64,000 bases of DNA, from contig NZ_MPPI01000020.1 of assembly GCF_001895925.1 (NCBI RefSeq), forward strand, positions 1 through 64,000, in the 5' to 3' direction. The stretch is from Phormidesmis priestleyi ULC007 (lineage in GTDB: Bacteria > Cyanobacteriota > Cyanobacteriia > Leptolyngbyales > Leptolyngbyaceae). The notes under the pieces are model-generated. The model saw only the letters and a list, made by a program, of their open reading frames with translations. It ran no database searches and had not been told where the DNA came from. The position numbers and the translations under genes were made by a program. Positions 35,198-42,969 of this stretch are shown here, in pieces. How positions within the stretch are numbered: position 1 is the stretch's first letter; each line of letters starts with the position of its first letter.

Positions 35198-35686
35198 TTA
35201 TTTTTTCGCCAACCTTTCTTCGGTTACAACCCAATTTAGCAACCCTTCGCAGGCATCAAACAACAGGTCAATCACCTGATTAAAGCCTTCTTCACCCCCG
35301 TAGTAGGGATCAGGAACTTCCCTAAGCGTGTGGCGGGTGCAAAAATCACACATCAAGCGCACCTTCTGCCCATATCGACCCGATCGATCGAGGGCACAAA
35401 GGCCTTCATAGTTGTCGCGATCCATCGCTAAAATTAGGTTAAATTCTTCAAAATCAGCTTTTGTAAACTGACGGGCATGACCGACTAGCTCAATGCCTCG
35501 AAGTCTGGCAGCCCCATTCATGCGACGATCGGGCGGGTTGCCGATGTGATAGCTTGACGTGCCCGCAGAATCGCACTGAATCTGATCGGCTAACCCCGCT
35601 TGTTGAATCAGGTGATTCATAATATTTTCTGCCGAGGGCGATCGGCAAATGTTGCCCAGGCAAACGAAAAGTAGTTTATAAGTCAT
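35198..35686 (-). CDS. Low-molecular-weight protein-tyrosine phosphatase
   Basis: This encodes 162 residues. KLLFVCLGNICRSPSAENI is the CX5R phosphate loop near the N-terminus with catalytic cysteine at residue 9 and arginine at 15, and VPDPYYGGEEGFNQVIDLLF carries the general-acid aspartate. The family removes phosphate from tyrosine or arginine residues. A TTG 15 bases upstream is an alternative start. It lies downstream of ybaB-like gene, separated by a strong hairpin terminator. Confidence 0.92.
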   Translation of the reverse strand: MTYKLLFVCLGNICRSPSAENIMNHLIQQAGLADQIQCDSAGTSSYHIGNPPDRRMNGAARLRGIELVGHARQFTKADFEEFNLILAMDRDNYEGLCALDRSGRYGQKVRLMCDFCTRHTLREVPDPYYGGEEGFNQVIDLLFDACEGLLNWVVTEERLAKK

Positions 35687-35700
35687 CTTTTTTGAATGCA

Positions 35701-35743
35701 AAAACCGGGCTACCGTATTTTAGATTAATCGGTTAGCCCGGTT
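35701..35743 (-). terminator. Intrinsic terminator after the YbaB gene
   Basis: On the minus strand AACCGGGCTAACCG pairs with CGGTAGCCCGGTT, one mismatch, followed directly by a T run. It lies just past the YbaB gene and partly overlaps the leader of the phosphatase gene. Confidence 0.75.
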
Positions 35744-35769
35744 GAGAAAAACAGGTGAACGGTCTGACG

Positions 35770-36120
35770 TTACATCCCCATGCCAGGCAGGTTTAGCCCG
35801 CCAGTCAGTTCTTCCATTTGTTCGCGCATGGTTGCGGTCGATTTGCTATAAGCATCTTGCATGGCTGCTAAGACTAAATCTGCAACTAGCTCTGGCGACT
35901 CTTTCAGCGCATCGGCAGAGATGGTGACATCGATCGGTTCTTGATTGCCACTCAGCACAACCTTAACCAATCCACCGCTCGATTCGCCTTCAATTCGCAT
36001 TTGTTCAAGTTCTTCTTGAAGGCGCTTTGCCCCTTCTTGAACTTGTTGAGCTTTTTGGAAGGCTTCTTTCAGTTCCTTCATTTTGCCCAGACCAAAGCCA
36101 AATCCCTGTCCTTGTGACAT
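35770..36120 (-). CDS. YbaB/EbfC family nucleoid-associated protein
   Basis: This encodes a 116-residue DNA-binding protein. [21 protein letters not shown] and [20 protein letters not shown] give the long N-terminal helix and the conserved turn, followed by [20 protein letters not shown] and the C-terminal helix. YbaB dimers bind DNA in a tweezer shape and affect chromosome organisation. Start supported by AGGAAG. No recombination genes such as recR or dnaX are beside it here, unlike in many bacteria. Confidence 0.93.
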   Translation of the reverse strand: MSQGQGFGFGLGKMKELKEAFQKAQQVQEGAKRLQEELEQMRIEGESSGGLVKVVLSGNQEPIDVTISADALKESPELVADLVLAAMQDAYSKSTATMREQMEELTGGLNLPGMGM

Positions 36121-36306
36121 AACTTCCTACGTGGGGTTGAGTGGAGTGTTAATCAGAATGCTCTGATTTGATGACGGTTCCATCGTGCGTCATCCAGGCA
36201 ATGAGAATAGCACGCGATCGTGATGGAAGCCAAACAGATTCCATTATGACATTGCCTGAGACGGTCGGGTGAAAATCTTGCTCAAACCAGGATCGTGAAT
36301 TAAATC

Positions 36307-36480
36307 AACGTGAATTCGATAAGATCCTGCGCTGCGGTTGCACCTCTGGAACGCCCCCTAAATCCCCCACCAGTGAGGGACTTTGAACTGAAAGTCTAGG
36401 TCTGAAGTCCCCCAAAATGGGGGATTTAGGGGGCTGAAGCGCTGAATGACGAAGCGAGAAAACTCATCGAACTGATATTA
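36307..36480 (+). repeat. MITE-like palindromic repeat, copy D (tandem with E)
   Basis: Forward copy ending CATCGAACTGATATTA. It is followed at once by copy E. The two share nearly all bases, including the unusual ATAAGATCCTGCGCTGCGGTTG start, so one arose by a recent local duplication. Confidence 0.88.
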
Positions 36481-36650
36481 AATCATGTCGATAAGATCCT
36501 GCGCTGCGGTTGCACCTCCGAAACGCCCCCTAAATCCCCCACCAGTGAGGGACTTTGAACTGAAAGTCTAGGTCTGAAGTCCCCCAAAATGGGGATTTAG
36601 GGGGCTGAAGCGCTGAATAACGAAGCGAGAAAACTCATCGAACTGATTTA
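36481..36650 (+). repeat. MITE-like palindromic repeat, copy E (tandem with D)
   Basis: Second of two adjacent forward copies; one base is missing in the ATGGGGATTTAGGGGG arm relative to D. Its right end (CATCGAACTGATTTA) runs into the complement of the TAA stop codon of the S9 peptidase gene. Confidence 0.88.
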
Positions 36651-38600
36651 CTTGAGCAAGGTTTCTTTGACGTAGGTGACGGTGGCATAGAACTGGAAGT
36701 CAACGTTTTTCTTTTTAGAAAATCCGTGTCCTTCGTCTTTTGCCATCAAATACCAGATCGGAACTTGATTTTTTCGCACGGTTGCGACGATTTGCTCGGC
36801 TTCGTTGAGCGGCACCCGCGGATCGTTTTTGCCGTGAATCACAAATAGAGGTTTTTGAATGCGATCGGCGTTGTTAACTGGCGAAATCTTCAGCAAAAAT
36901 TCTCGCATTTTGGGGTCGCGTTCGTCGCCATATTCGACGCGGCGCAAATCTCGTCGATAGCCTTCGGTTTTTTCGAGAAACGTGACAAAGTTTGAGATGC
37001 CGACAATATCGATCGAGGCGCGAATGCGATCGCTGTAGTGGGTTGCCACGGCGAGAGACATATAGCCGCCATAGCTGCCGCCTGTGACTAGAATTCGATC
37101 TTTATCGAGATCAGGTTGGGTGGCGATCCAATCCAACAGTGCGCCGATATCTTTGACAGAATCTTCTCGCAAAAATCCGTCGTCTAACTTGAGAAACGTT
37201 TTGCCGTAGCCTGTAGAGCCGCGCACGTTGGGAAAGATCATCGCTACGCCCAACTCGTTTAAGTAATAGTTGGCGCGTCCTAAGAAAACGGGACGAAATT
37301 GTCCTTCAGGGCCGCCGTGAATGTCGATGATCACCGGACGTTTGCCCGCAAATTTGGCAGGCGGACGATACAGAAATCCAGAGATTGATTTGTCGTCAAA
37401 ACTCTTCCAGCGCACTAGTTCTGGTTCTGAAAACTTGGAGGTGTTTAAACCGCCTGTTTCGCTCTCTGTCCAGCGATCGACTTTATTCGTCACCAGATTT
37501 AGAGAATAAACATCGGCGGTCGATCGCGCAGAAATCAGCGTGAAGCCCAAATCCTGATTGTTGCGATGCCAGGTGATGCCATAAACTAATCCGACTGGCA
37601 ATTTTGGCAGCGAGATTTCCTTGCGGGTAGCGGTATCTAGGATATGGAGAACGCTGGCTCCGTCTTCGTTGGTGACAAAGGCGAGGTGTTTGCCATCTTT
37701 AGAGAGATCAAAATCTTCAACATCCCAAGGAATTTGGCTCGTGAGATAAGTGGGTTGAGACGTAGCTAAGTCAACGTAAGCGAGACGAGAAAACTCTGAG
37801 TCACGATCGCTGACGACATACAAACCTTTGCCATCTTTGCTAAATACGCCACCCTGGTAAGAAATCTTTTCTTTGCCGTTTTTAGGCGTGATTAAAGTTT
37901 TCTCACCCGATCGCGTGTCTACTAGCCAAAGATAGCTTTCATTCACCGATACATATTCTTGAATCAGCAGTTGGCGATCGTCAGGCGACCAACTCAATCC
38001 GCCCCAGCCCCCACCTTCCACTGTGGAGAGTAAGCGATCGCTCTGCGAATTTGCGGGATCGATGCTGTAAAAGTCAGTATCTTGACCCGTTCGCCGAGTG
38101 GAGGTGTAGATCATGCGATCACCGCGATTTGACCAGATGCCGCGACTGTTTTTTGATTTGCCATCGGTCAACAGCGTCACATCGCCCGTCTCGAAGTTAT
38201 GGCGATAATTTTGGCTAAACTCGTTGCCGCCGATGTCTTTGCTCAACACAAAATAGTCGCCTTGAGTGGGCTGATAGGTTGCCCCACTCACCCGCTCAGG
38301 AAAGAACGTCATCTGCTGACGACTGCCCAACGGAAACTTGACTAAATGCACCTGTGGCGTGTCTGCAAAGCGCGTCGAAATCAACATTTCTCGCTTAGTC
38401 GGATGCCAACTCGACAAACTCGCCGATCGAAATTGCGTATAGCGATCGACGGTTTCGGCAAGCGTAGCGGGGATTGAGGGAATGCCCTCAGTCACTAAAT
38501 TTTCGTTGGGCGCGATCGCAGCCCCTTGAGCAAGAACCATAAAGGAAGGTAGTAGAACAACTGCAAGAATAGCGGCTATAAAAGTTGAGAAGAATTTCAT
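36648..38600 (-). CDS. S9 family prolyl oligopeptidase-like peptidase
   Basis: This encodes 650 residues with a signal peptide (FFSTFIAAILAVVLLPSFMV), so the enzyme is probably exported. The N-terminal two thirds form a WD/beta-propeller with repeated WSPDDRQLL- and FSKDGKGLYV-like blades. The C-terminal alpha/beta-hydrolase domain carries the triad: serine 509 in VTGGSYGGYM, aspartate near 593 in HGKNDPRVP and histidine near 625 in DEGHGFSKK. It should cleave short peptides. The gene follows the fatty-acid desaturase with a 3-base gap in the same direction, so both are probably in one transcript. Confidence 0.92.
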   Translation of the reverse strand: MKFFSTFIAAILAVVLLPSFMVLAQGAAIAPNENLVTEGIPSIPATLAETVDRYTQFRSASLSSWHPTKREMLISTRFADTPQVHLVKFPLGSRQQMTFFPERVSGATYQPTQGDYFVLSKDIGGNEFSQNYRHNFETGDVTLLTDGKSKNSRGIWSNRGDRMIYTSTRRTGQDTDFYSIDPANSQSDRLLSTVEGGGWGGLSWSPDDRQLLIQEYVSVNESYLWLVDTRSGEKTLITPKNGKEKISYQGGVFSKDGKGLYVVSDRDSEFSRLAYVDLATSQPTYLTSQIPWDVEDFDLSKDGKHLAFVTNEDGASVLHILDTATRKEISLPKLPVGLVYGITWHRNNQDLGFTLISARSTADVYSLNLVTNKVDRWTESETGGLNTSKFSEPELVRWKSFDDKSISGFLYRPPAKFAGKRPVIIDIHGGPEGQFRPVFLGRANYYLNELGVAMIFPNVRGSTGYGKTFLKLDDGFLREDSVKDIGALLDWIATQPDLDKDRILVTGGSYGGYMSLAVATHYSDRIRASIDIVGISNFVTFLEKTEGYRRDLRRVEYGDERDPKMREFLLKISPVNNADRIQKPLFVIHGKNDPRVPLNEAEQIVATVRKNQVPIWYLMAKDEGHGFSKKKNVDFQFYATVTYVKETLLK

Positions 38601-38603
38601 TTC

Positions 38604-39698
38604 TCAATCGTCTGTAGAAGAAAGGGGACAGGGGACAGACTTTGTTCCTGACCAATCGGTAAAGGTATTCTCATCTTTATAGTGTCGGGGTGTTTGTAAG
38701 ATCAAGCGCCAAGCTTCTCCAGCATCCAACAAATTGAACCGATCGGCATATCGAGCCTGCAATAGTTCTTGAACGACTGGATAGTAGTCTGAGTTGATGC
38801 CTGGGAAAATGTGGTGTTCTGTATGATAGGAAAAGTTCAAGTGGAGTAAGTCAAATAGTTTGGGAACCTTGATTGAAAGGCTATTAACTAGCGGATCGTT
38901 AATGCTGGTCATCCGGCAGATTAGATGATTGGTATAGATGTAAAAGATGGCACCACTGTAGCCAATCCAGATGGGCAGAAAGTAACTAAGCAGCAGTTTT
39001 ATAGGATGAAATCCGAGGTAAGTTAAGATACTGAGGTGAATGCCTAACATTACCAAGAATTCAAGCGCGATCGCCCTGCGTTCCTTTAAGCTCACTTTGA
39101 ATGCAGCCGGAGGAAACTCGGTTAAACCATCATTAAACAACAGCACTGACATTAAGTTGCAAAATGTGTGATAGCCCCACGCATGAGCCATCCCAACTCC
39201 TAACCAGAATGGATGAATTTCTGCCGATGGGGTGAGGAGATTCCGAATCCATTTTCCCCAGTTTTTGGGTTGCTCATGCAAATAGTTGCGATCGGGGTCG
39301 TGCAAAGAGTTGGTCTTGTTGTGATGTTCCCGATTATGCACAGCCTTCCATAATGTGGGGGGTGTCCATAATATTGTCCAGCCTAAAAGACTAACAATCC
39401 GTCTCAAGTGTGGATTCTTAATCGCACAACTGTGCATTACCTCATGAGTACTAAATGCTAAAACGATTACACTGTTTCCCATCACCAAAGTGAGCGGTAA
39501 ATAAAGCCACAAGAAGTAGCCATTCCACTGGGGCAGACGATCGGCAATTCCCCAGCCCAAGATTAAAATTGCAACGTTAATCAACAAGATCCAGACTTTG
39601 CTGTGGTCAGAAAGAAATGCTTCTGGAGGCAGCAAAGGGCGCAATTGCTTGGCATATTCTGCTTGCGTAATCAAGCGTTCGCGATCGATGACATTCAT
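38604..39698 (-). CDS. Membrane fatty acid desaturase family protein
   Basis: This encodes 364 residues with four or more membrane spans and the three histidine boxes of the desaturase superfamily: HEVMHS (H85, H89), HNREHHN (H121, H125, H126) and HTEHHIF near residue 297. A di-iron centre in such enzymes introduces double bonds or hydroxyls into acyl chains or carotenoids. It does not look like DesA, DesB, DesC or DesD in box spacing, so its substrate is uncertain. The divergent neighbour is a cyclopropane-synthase-like methyltransferase. Confidence 0.87.
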   Translation of the reverse strand: MNVIDRERLITQAEYAKQLRPLLPPEAFLSDHSKVWILLINVAILILGWGIADRLPQWNGYFLWLYLPLTLVMGNSVIVLAFSTHEVMHSCAIKNPHLRRIVSLLGWTILWTPPTLWKAVHNREHHNKTNSLHDPDRNYLHEQPKNWGKWIRNLLTPSAEIHPFWLGVGMAHAWGYHTFCNLMSVLLFNDGLTEFPPAAFKVSLKERRAIALEFLVMLGIHLSILTYLGFHPIKLLLSYFLPIWIGYSGAIFYIYTNHLICRMTSINDPLVNSLSIKVPKLFDLLHLNFSYHTEHHIFPGINSDYYPVVQELLQARYADRFNLLDAGEAWRLILQTPRHYKDENTFTDWSGTKSVPCPLSSTDD

Positions 39699-39823
39699 AA
39701 ATTTTTGTAAGCTTAGTTTGATATATGTTGAGACAAGCTTGAAATAAGCTTAAGAAGCCTTAAAAACTATTTTCTCTGTGGCATCTTACTTCAATCCATC
39801 AGAGGATGCCTGGAGATAATTCT

Positions 39824-40960
39824 ATGACTTCCCTATCCACTGGACAAGATTTTCAGCGCTACGTTCCTATTGTCGGTGATATTTCTGCTAAAAACCCCTT
39901 AGCCTATAGAGCAACTCGCGGGGTCGTCGAAGTTGTGAACGCGGTGCAGATGGCGGTCGCTGAGTCTTATATTAATGGGCTAGAGGTGCCCGACTCGGTT
40001 TTGCGATCGCTGTTTAATACCTGTATGCCTGTGATTTTCAAGCATTTCCCATCACTCCTCGCCCCGTATGAATGGGTTTTAGGAGAAACTGACCACTTGG
40101 CAGAAGGCTCTAAGGAGTTGATGAAGATTCAATATGATCTCCCCCAAGGCATGTTGAATCGAATGATTGGTGATTGGAAGGTGATTTACCCCAAATACAG
40201 CATGGGGTTGTGGGAAAAAGGAGCGGTTGATCTAGAGCAATCTCAAATGCACATGATCGACGACATGATTGAAAAACTTGAGATTCAAGATGGCGACAAC
40301 ATCTTAGATTTTGGTTGTGGTTGGGGCTGCGTTCCAAACTATATCTTGTCTAAGTTTCCGAATGTCAGATTTACGGGCTTGAATCTCAGCCATGAGCAGT
40401 GTGAATATATGCGTCAAAAGATGCAAGATCCTGAGAGTTATCTCAGTTCAGGTCGATTCACGCTTGTAGAAGGAGATCTCAACGAGGTTCAGTTTGAAGA
40501 AAAGTTTGATAAAATTGTTTCCGTTGGGGTCTTTTGCCATGTCGGAAATTTAACCAATGCTTTCAAAAAATTGGCTTCATTCTTAAAGCCAGAGGGCAAG
40601 TTTTTCCTTCACATCATCACGGTTCGCACTCCCAACAACATCTCTAGCGTTTTTACGCACAAATACATCTTTCCTCACGGTCGCTATTGGAGTTTTGATA
40701 CCGTTCCTACGTTCAACAAAGACTTCAAAACGATCGATAGATGGTATCTGAATGGCACAAATTATCACCAAACTTTTGAAGCTTGGCTGAAAAACTTTGA
40801 TGATAGCTATGACGAGGTTAAAAATCTAGGCTATGGCATCGACCCGGCTAAGTTCCGTCGCATCTGGCGATTTTATCTGATCTGGCTGGGTTCCAACTTT
40901 GCCTGTTGCGATGGTGAGATTAACGGCAACGGTCAGTTTCTCATGGTTCACAATAATTGA
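39824..40960 (+). CDS. Cyclopropane-fatty-acid-synthase-like methyltransferase
   Basis: This encodes about 378 residues. The SAM-binding motif ILDFGCGWGCVPNYILSKFP, then TGLNLSHEQCEYMRQKM, matches the CmaA/CFA synthase superfamily, where the enzyme alkylates double bonds or heteroatoms of lipids. FDKIVSVGVFCHVGN is motif II-like, and the C-terminal WYLNGTNYHQTFEAWLKNFD segment occurs in this group. The second ATG is chosen because GGAG is 9 bases upstream; the first sits right against AGAGG. Its divergent partner is a desaturase, suggesting modification of the same lipid. Confidence 0.86.
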   Translation: MTSLSTGQDFQRYVPIVGDISAKNPLAYRATRGVVEVVNAVQMAVAESYINGLEVPDSVLRSLFNTCMPVIFKHFPSLLAPYEWVLGETDHLAEGSKELMKIQYDLPQGMLNRMIGDWKVIYPKYSMGLWEKGAVDLEQSQMHMIDDMIEKLEIQDGDNILDFGCGWGCVPNYILSKFPNVRFTGLNLSHEQCEYMRQKMQDPESYLSSGRFTLVEGDLNEVQFEEKFDKIVSVGVFCHVGNLTNAFKKLASFLKPEGKFFLHIITVRTPNNISSVFTHKYIFPHGRYWSFDTVPTFNKDFKTIDRWYLNGTNYHQTFEAWLKNFDDSYDEVKNLGYGIDPAKFRRIWRFYLIWLGSNFACCDGEINGNGQFLMVHNN

Positions 40961-41041
40961 TGAACACTCGGTTGGTGAGGGAATGTATCTCTCGATACGG
41001 TTTCTTTTGGCAGTTTTGTTAGTAGTAAGGAGAGGTAAAAT

Positions 41042-41204
41042 AACGTAAATTCGATGAAGCTTTTCGCTGCGGTTGCGAATCTGAGCTGCCCCCTAAATCC
41101 CCCAAAATTGGGGGACTTTGAACCTCAATTCTGGGCTTGAAGTCCCCCAGGATTGGGGGTTTTAGGGGGCTGAAGCGCTGAAGAACGCAGCGAACTGACG
41201 TTAA
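41042..41204 (+). repeat. MITE-like palindromic repeat, copy F
   Basis: Forward copy between the methyltransferase gene and the guanidine riboswitch. Part of the right inverted repeat (the AAAAACTCATC segment) is missing, so it ends GCAGCGAACTGACGTTAA. The central arms are intact. Confidence 0.84.
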
Positions 41205-41311
41205 AATAGTCCGTTTTGTAGACGTTGAATCTTTGCTAAAAGACGTATACTAATTGCAAATCTTTTAGTTTTTGGTTTCACGATCGCAGCACAGCACAAC
41301 AGAATTCGCTT

Positions 41312-41408
41312 CTAGGGTTCCGGTTTAGCTCAGTTAAACGTCTGGTCCGAGAGAAGCAACCGTTTCTAATCAAACGGTCACACGGCGGGAAAAAAGCCCG
41401 GGAGAGCC
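41312..41408 (+). promoter_or_regulatory. Guanidine-I (ykkC) riboswitch
   Basis: The leader contains the conserved ykkC elements in order: CTAGGGTTCCGG, CTGGTCCGAGAG, ACACGGCGGGAAAAAAGCCC and GGGAGA. This aptamer binds free guanidinium and activates expression. It precedes two DUF1989 genes and a biotin carboxylase gene, the classic guanidine-degradation context. The 3' part of the aptamer pairs with the following terminator, so ligand binding should prevent termination. Confidence 0.95.
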
Positions 41409-41448
41409 ATACAGCAGTCTTTCACTGTTTGCGGCTTCCTGGGCTTTT
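41395..41448 (+). terminator. Riboswitch-controlled intrinsic terminator
   Basis: AGCCCGGGAGAGCC pairs with GGCTTCCTGGGCT, followed by TTTT. The left arm uses the last conserved aptamer bases, so the aptamer and terminator are mutually exclusive, as expected for a guanidine-I on-switch. Confidence 0.88.
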
Positions 41449-41473
41449 GCCATTTATTGTTAAGGAGCCAATC

Positions 41474-42199
41474 ATGTCTACAGCGCCAACAACCGAGCAT
41501 TCGTTAGAGATTGATCCCGCTTTGATTATTTGGGATGAAATTGTTCCGGGTGGGGCTTACTGGTCGCGGGTGATTCAGCGCGGCACCACCCTGCGAATTA
41601 TCGATTTAGAAGGCTCTAGAGGAGTCTCAATGCTGTGCTACAACGCCGACAATGTTGTAGAGCGATATAACGCGGCAGACACGGCAAAAATTCAGTTCAA
41701 CGCCTTTCTCAAAAAGGGAATGGTGCTTTACTCCGATATGGGGCGCGTGTTGTTCTCGCTGACTGAAGATACGAGTGGACATCACGACACATTATCGGGA
41801 TGTAGCAATGTTGCCACCAATGCCGCCAAATATAGCGATGACAACCGCAACTCTCGCGACAATTTTCTACTTGCTTTGACTAAGCGAAATATGGGCAAAA
41901 AAGACATTATGCCGAATCTGAATCTGTTCTCTCAAGTGGTCGTTGAGCCAGACGGATCGATGACGTGGATAGACGGCGCTTCTAAGGCAGAAGACTTGAT
42001 TGATTTGCGAGCAGAGATGAATGTTTTAGCAATTCTCTCAAATTGTCCGCATGTGCTCGATCCGATTTCGACTTATGATCCTAAACCCATTCGCGTTGTG
42101 GTTTGGCGATCGCCTGATCCGAGTGTTAATGATTTGTGTCGAACTGCATCACCCGAAGCGATTCGCGGGTTTCAAAACACGGATGCTTTGTTTATTTAA
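41474..42199 (+). CDS. DUF1989 protein, carboxyguanidine deiminase subunit type (UAAP2)
   Basis: This encodes 241 residues of the urea-carboxylase-associated family. EIVPGGAYWSRVIQRGTTLR, then DLEGSRGVSMLCYNA and DLIDLRAEMNVLAILSNCPH, are typical. In guanidine degradation two such proteins form carboxyguanidine deiminase, which turns carboxyguanidine into allophanate and ammonia. The start is fixed by AAGGAGCC; a longer frame would begin inside the terminator. Second gene follows 21 bases later. Assignment to UAAP2 is by length and motif memory. Confidence 0.9.
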   Translation: MSTAPTTEHSLEIDPALIIWDEIVPGGAYWSRVIQRGTTLRIIDLEGSRGVSMLCYNADNVVERYNAADTAKIQFNAFLKKGMVLYSDMGRVLFSLTEDTSGHHDTLSGCSNVATNAAKYSDDNRNSRDNFLLALTKRNMGKKDIMPNLNLFSQVVVEPDGSMTWIDGASKAEDLIDLRAEMNVLAILSNCPHVLDPISTYDPKPIRVVVWRSPDPSVNDLCRTASPEAIRGFQNTDALFI

Positions 42200-42220
42200 T
42201 TCACTACGCAGGAGCACACA

Positions 42221-42862
42221 ATGATTTCAACCACACAACCCGAATTAGATCCTAAGTTAGCCGTTTACGATCAAGTCCTCGCCGCCCGAAAGCCTTGGGC
42301 ACAAGTGATCAAAAAAGGTCAGACTCTACGAATTGTTGATTTAGGAGGCAATCAGGCAGTCGATTTTTTGGTCTACAATGCCGATGATCCGAGTGAGCGA
42401 TATAGTGCGCCTGACACGATTCGGATGCAGAACAATATTTTCATTACAACAGGAACGAAACTCTATTCTAATGATGGAAAGGTGCTGATGACAGTGGTTA
42501 AAGACACCTGCGGGAAGCATGATACATCGGGTGGTGCGTGCAGTTGTGAAAGCAACTCGGTGCGGTTTGGGTTAGATAAAAAGTGGCAGCATGCCTGTGT
42601 CGAAAATTTTCTCTACGCCCTCAAAGATTACGGAATGGGCAAACGGGATATGACGAGCAACATCAATTTCTTTATGAATGTCCCTGTCAGCAAAGACGGC
42701 ACGTTAGAAATTGTCGATGGCATTTCTGATCCCGGCAGCATTGTAGATTTGCGCGCTGAGATGAATGCGCTCGTGGTGATTTCTAATTGTCCACAGATGA
42801 ATAACCCATGTAATGCTTACAATCCAACTCCGATTCAATTATTGATTTGGGATGTGTTTTAA
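42221..42862 (+). CDS. DUF1989 protein, carboxyguanidine deiminase subunit type (UAAP1)
   Basis: This encodes 213 residues, homologous to the preceding gene (KKGQTLRIVDLGGNQAVDFL and DLRAEMNALVVISNCPQMNN). It has a cysteine-rich motif, SGGACSCESNSVRFG, absent from the first protein, which may bind metal. The pair probably forms the heterodimeric deiminase acting on the product of the carboxylase encoded next. It starts behind GCAGGAG and is under the same riboswitch. Confidence 0.9.
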   Translation: MISTTQPELDPKLAVYDQVLAARKPWAQVIKKGQTLRIVDLGGNQAVDFLVYNADDPSERYSAPDTIRMQNNIFITTGTKLYSNDGKVLMTVVKDTCGKHDTSGGACSCESNSVRFGLDKKWQHACVENFLYALKDYGMGKRDMTSNINFFMNVPVSKDGTLEIVDGISDPGSIVDLRAEMNALVVISNCPQMNNPCNAYNPTPIQLLIWDVF

Positions 42863-42889
42863 GATTGTGAGTTAAATCATATCGGTTAT

Positions 42890-42930
42890 TTGCAAAGACA
42901 ATGGGCGCGGCAGTGCCATGCCCTTACACA
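42890..42930. repeat. Small GGCAGTGCCATGCCC palindrome
   Basis: GGGCGCGGCAGTGCCATGCCC is nearly self-complementary and resembles the element near 16315. It lies just before the carboxylase gene. Confidence 0.5.
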
Positions 42931-42969
42931 GATTCCCGCATTGACACGCTAATCTCCTGATTATTCACC

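Noticed and set aside
41429-41473. Upstream ATG for the first DUF1989 gene
   Set aside because: It lies inside the riboswitch terminator hairpin and has no ribosome site; the ATG behind AAGGAGCC is clearly better.
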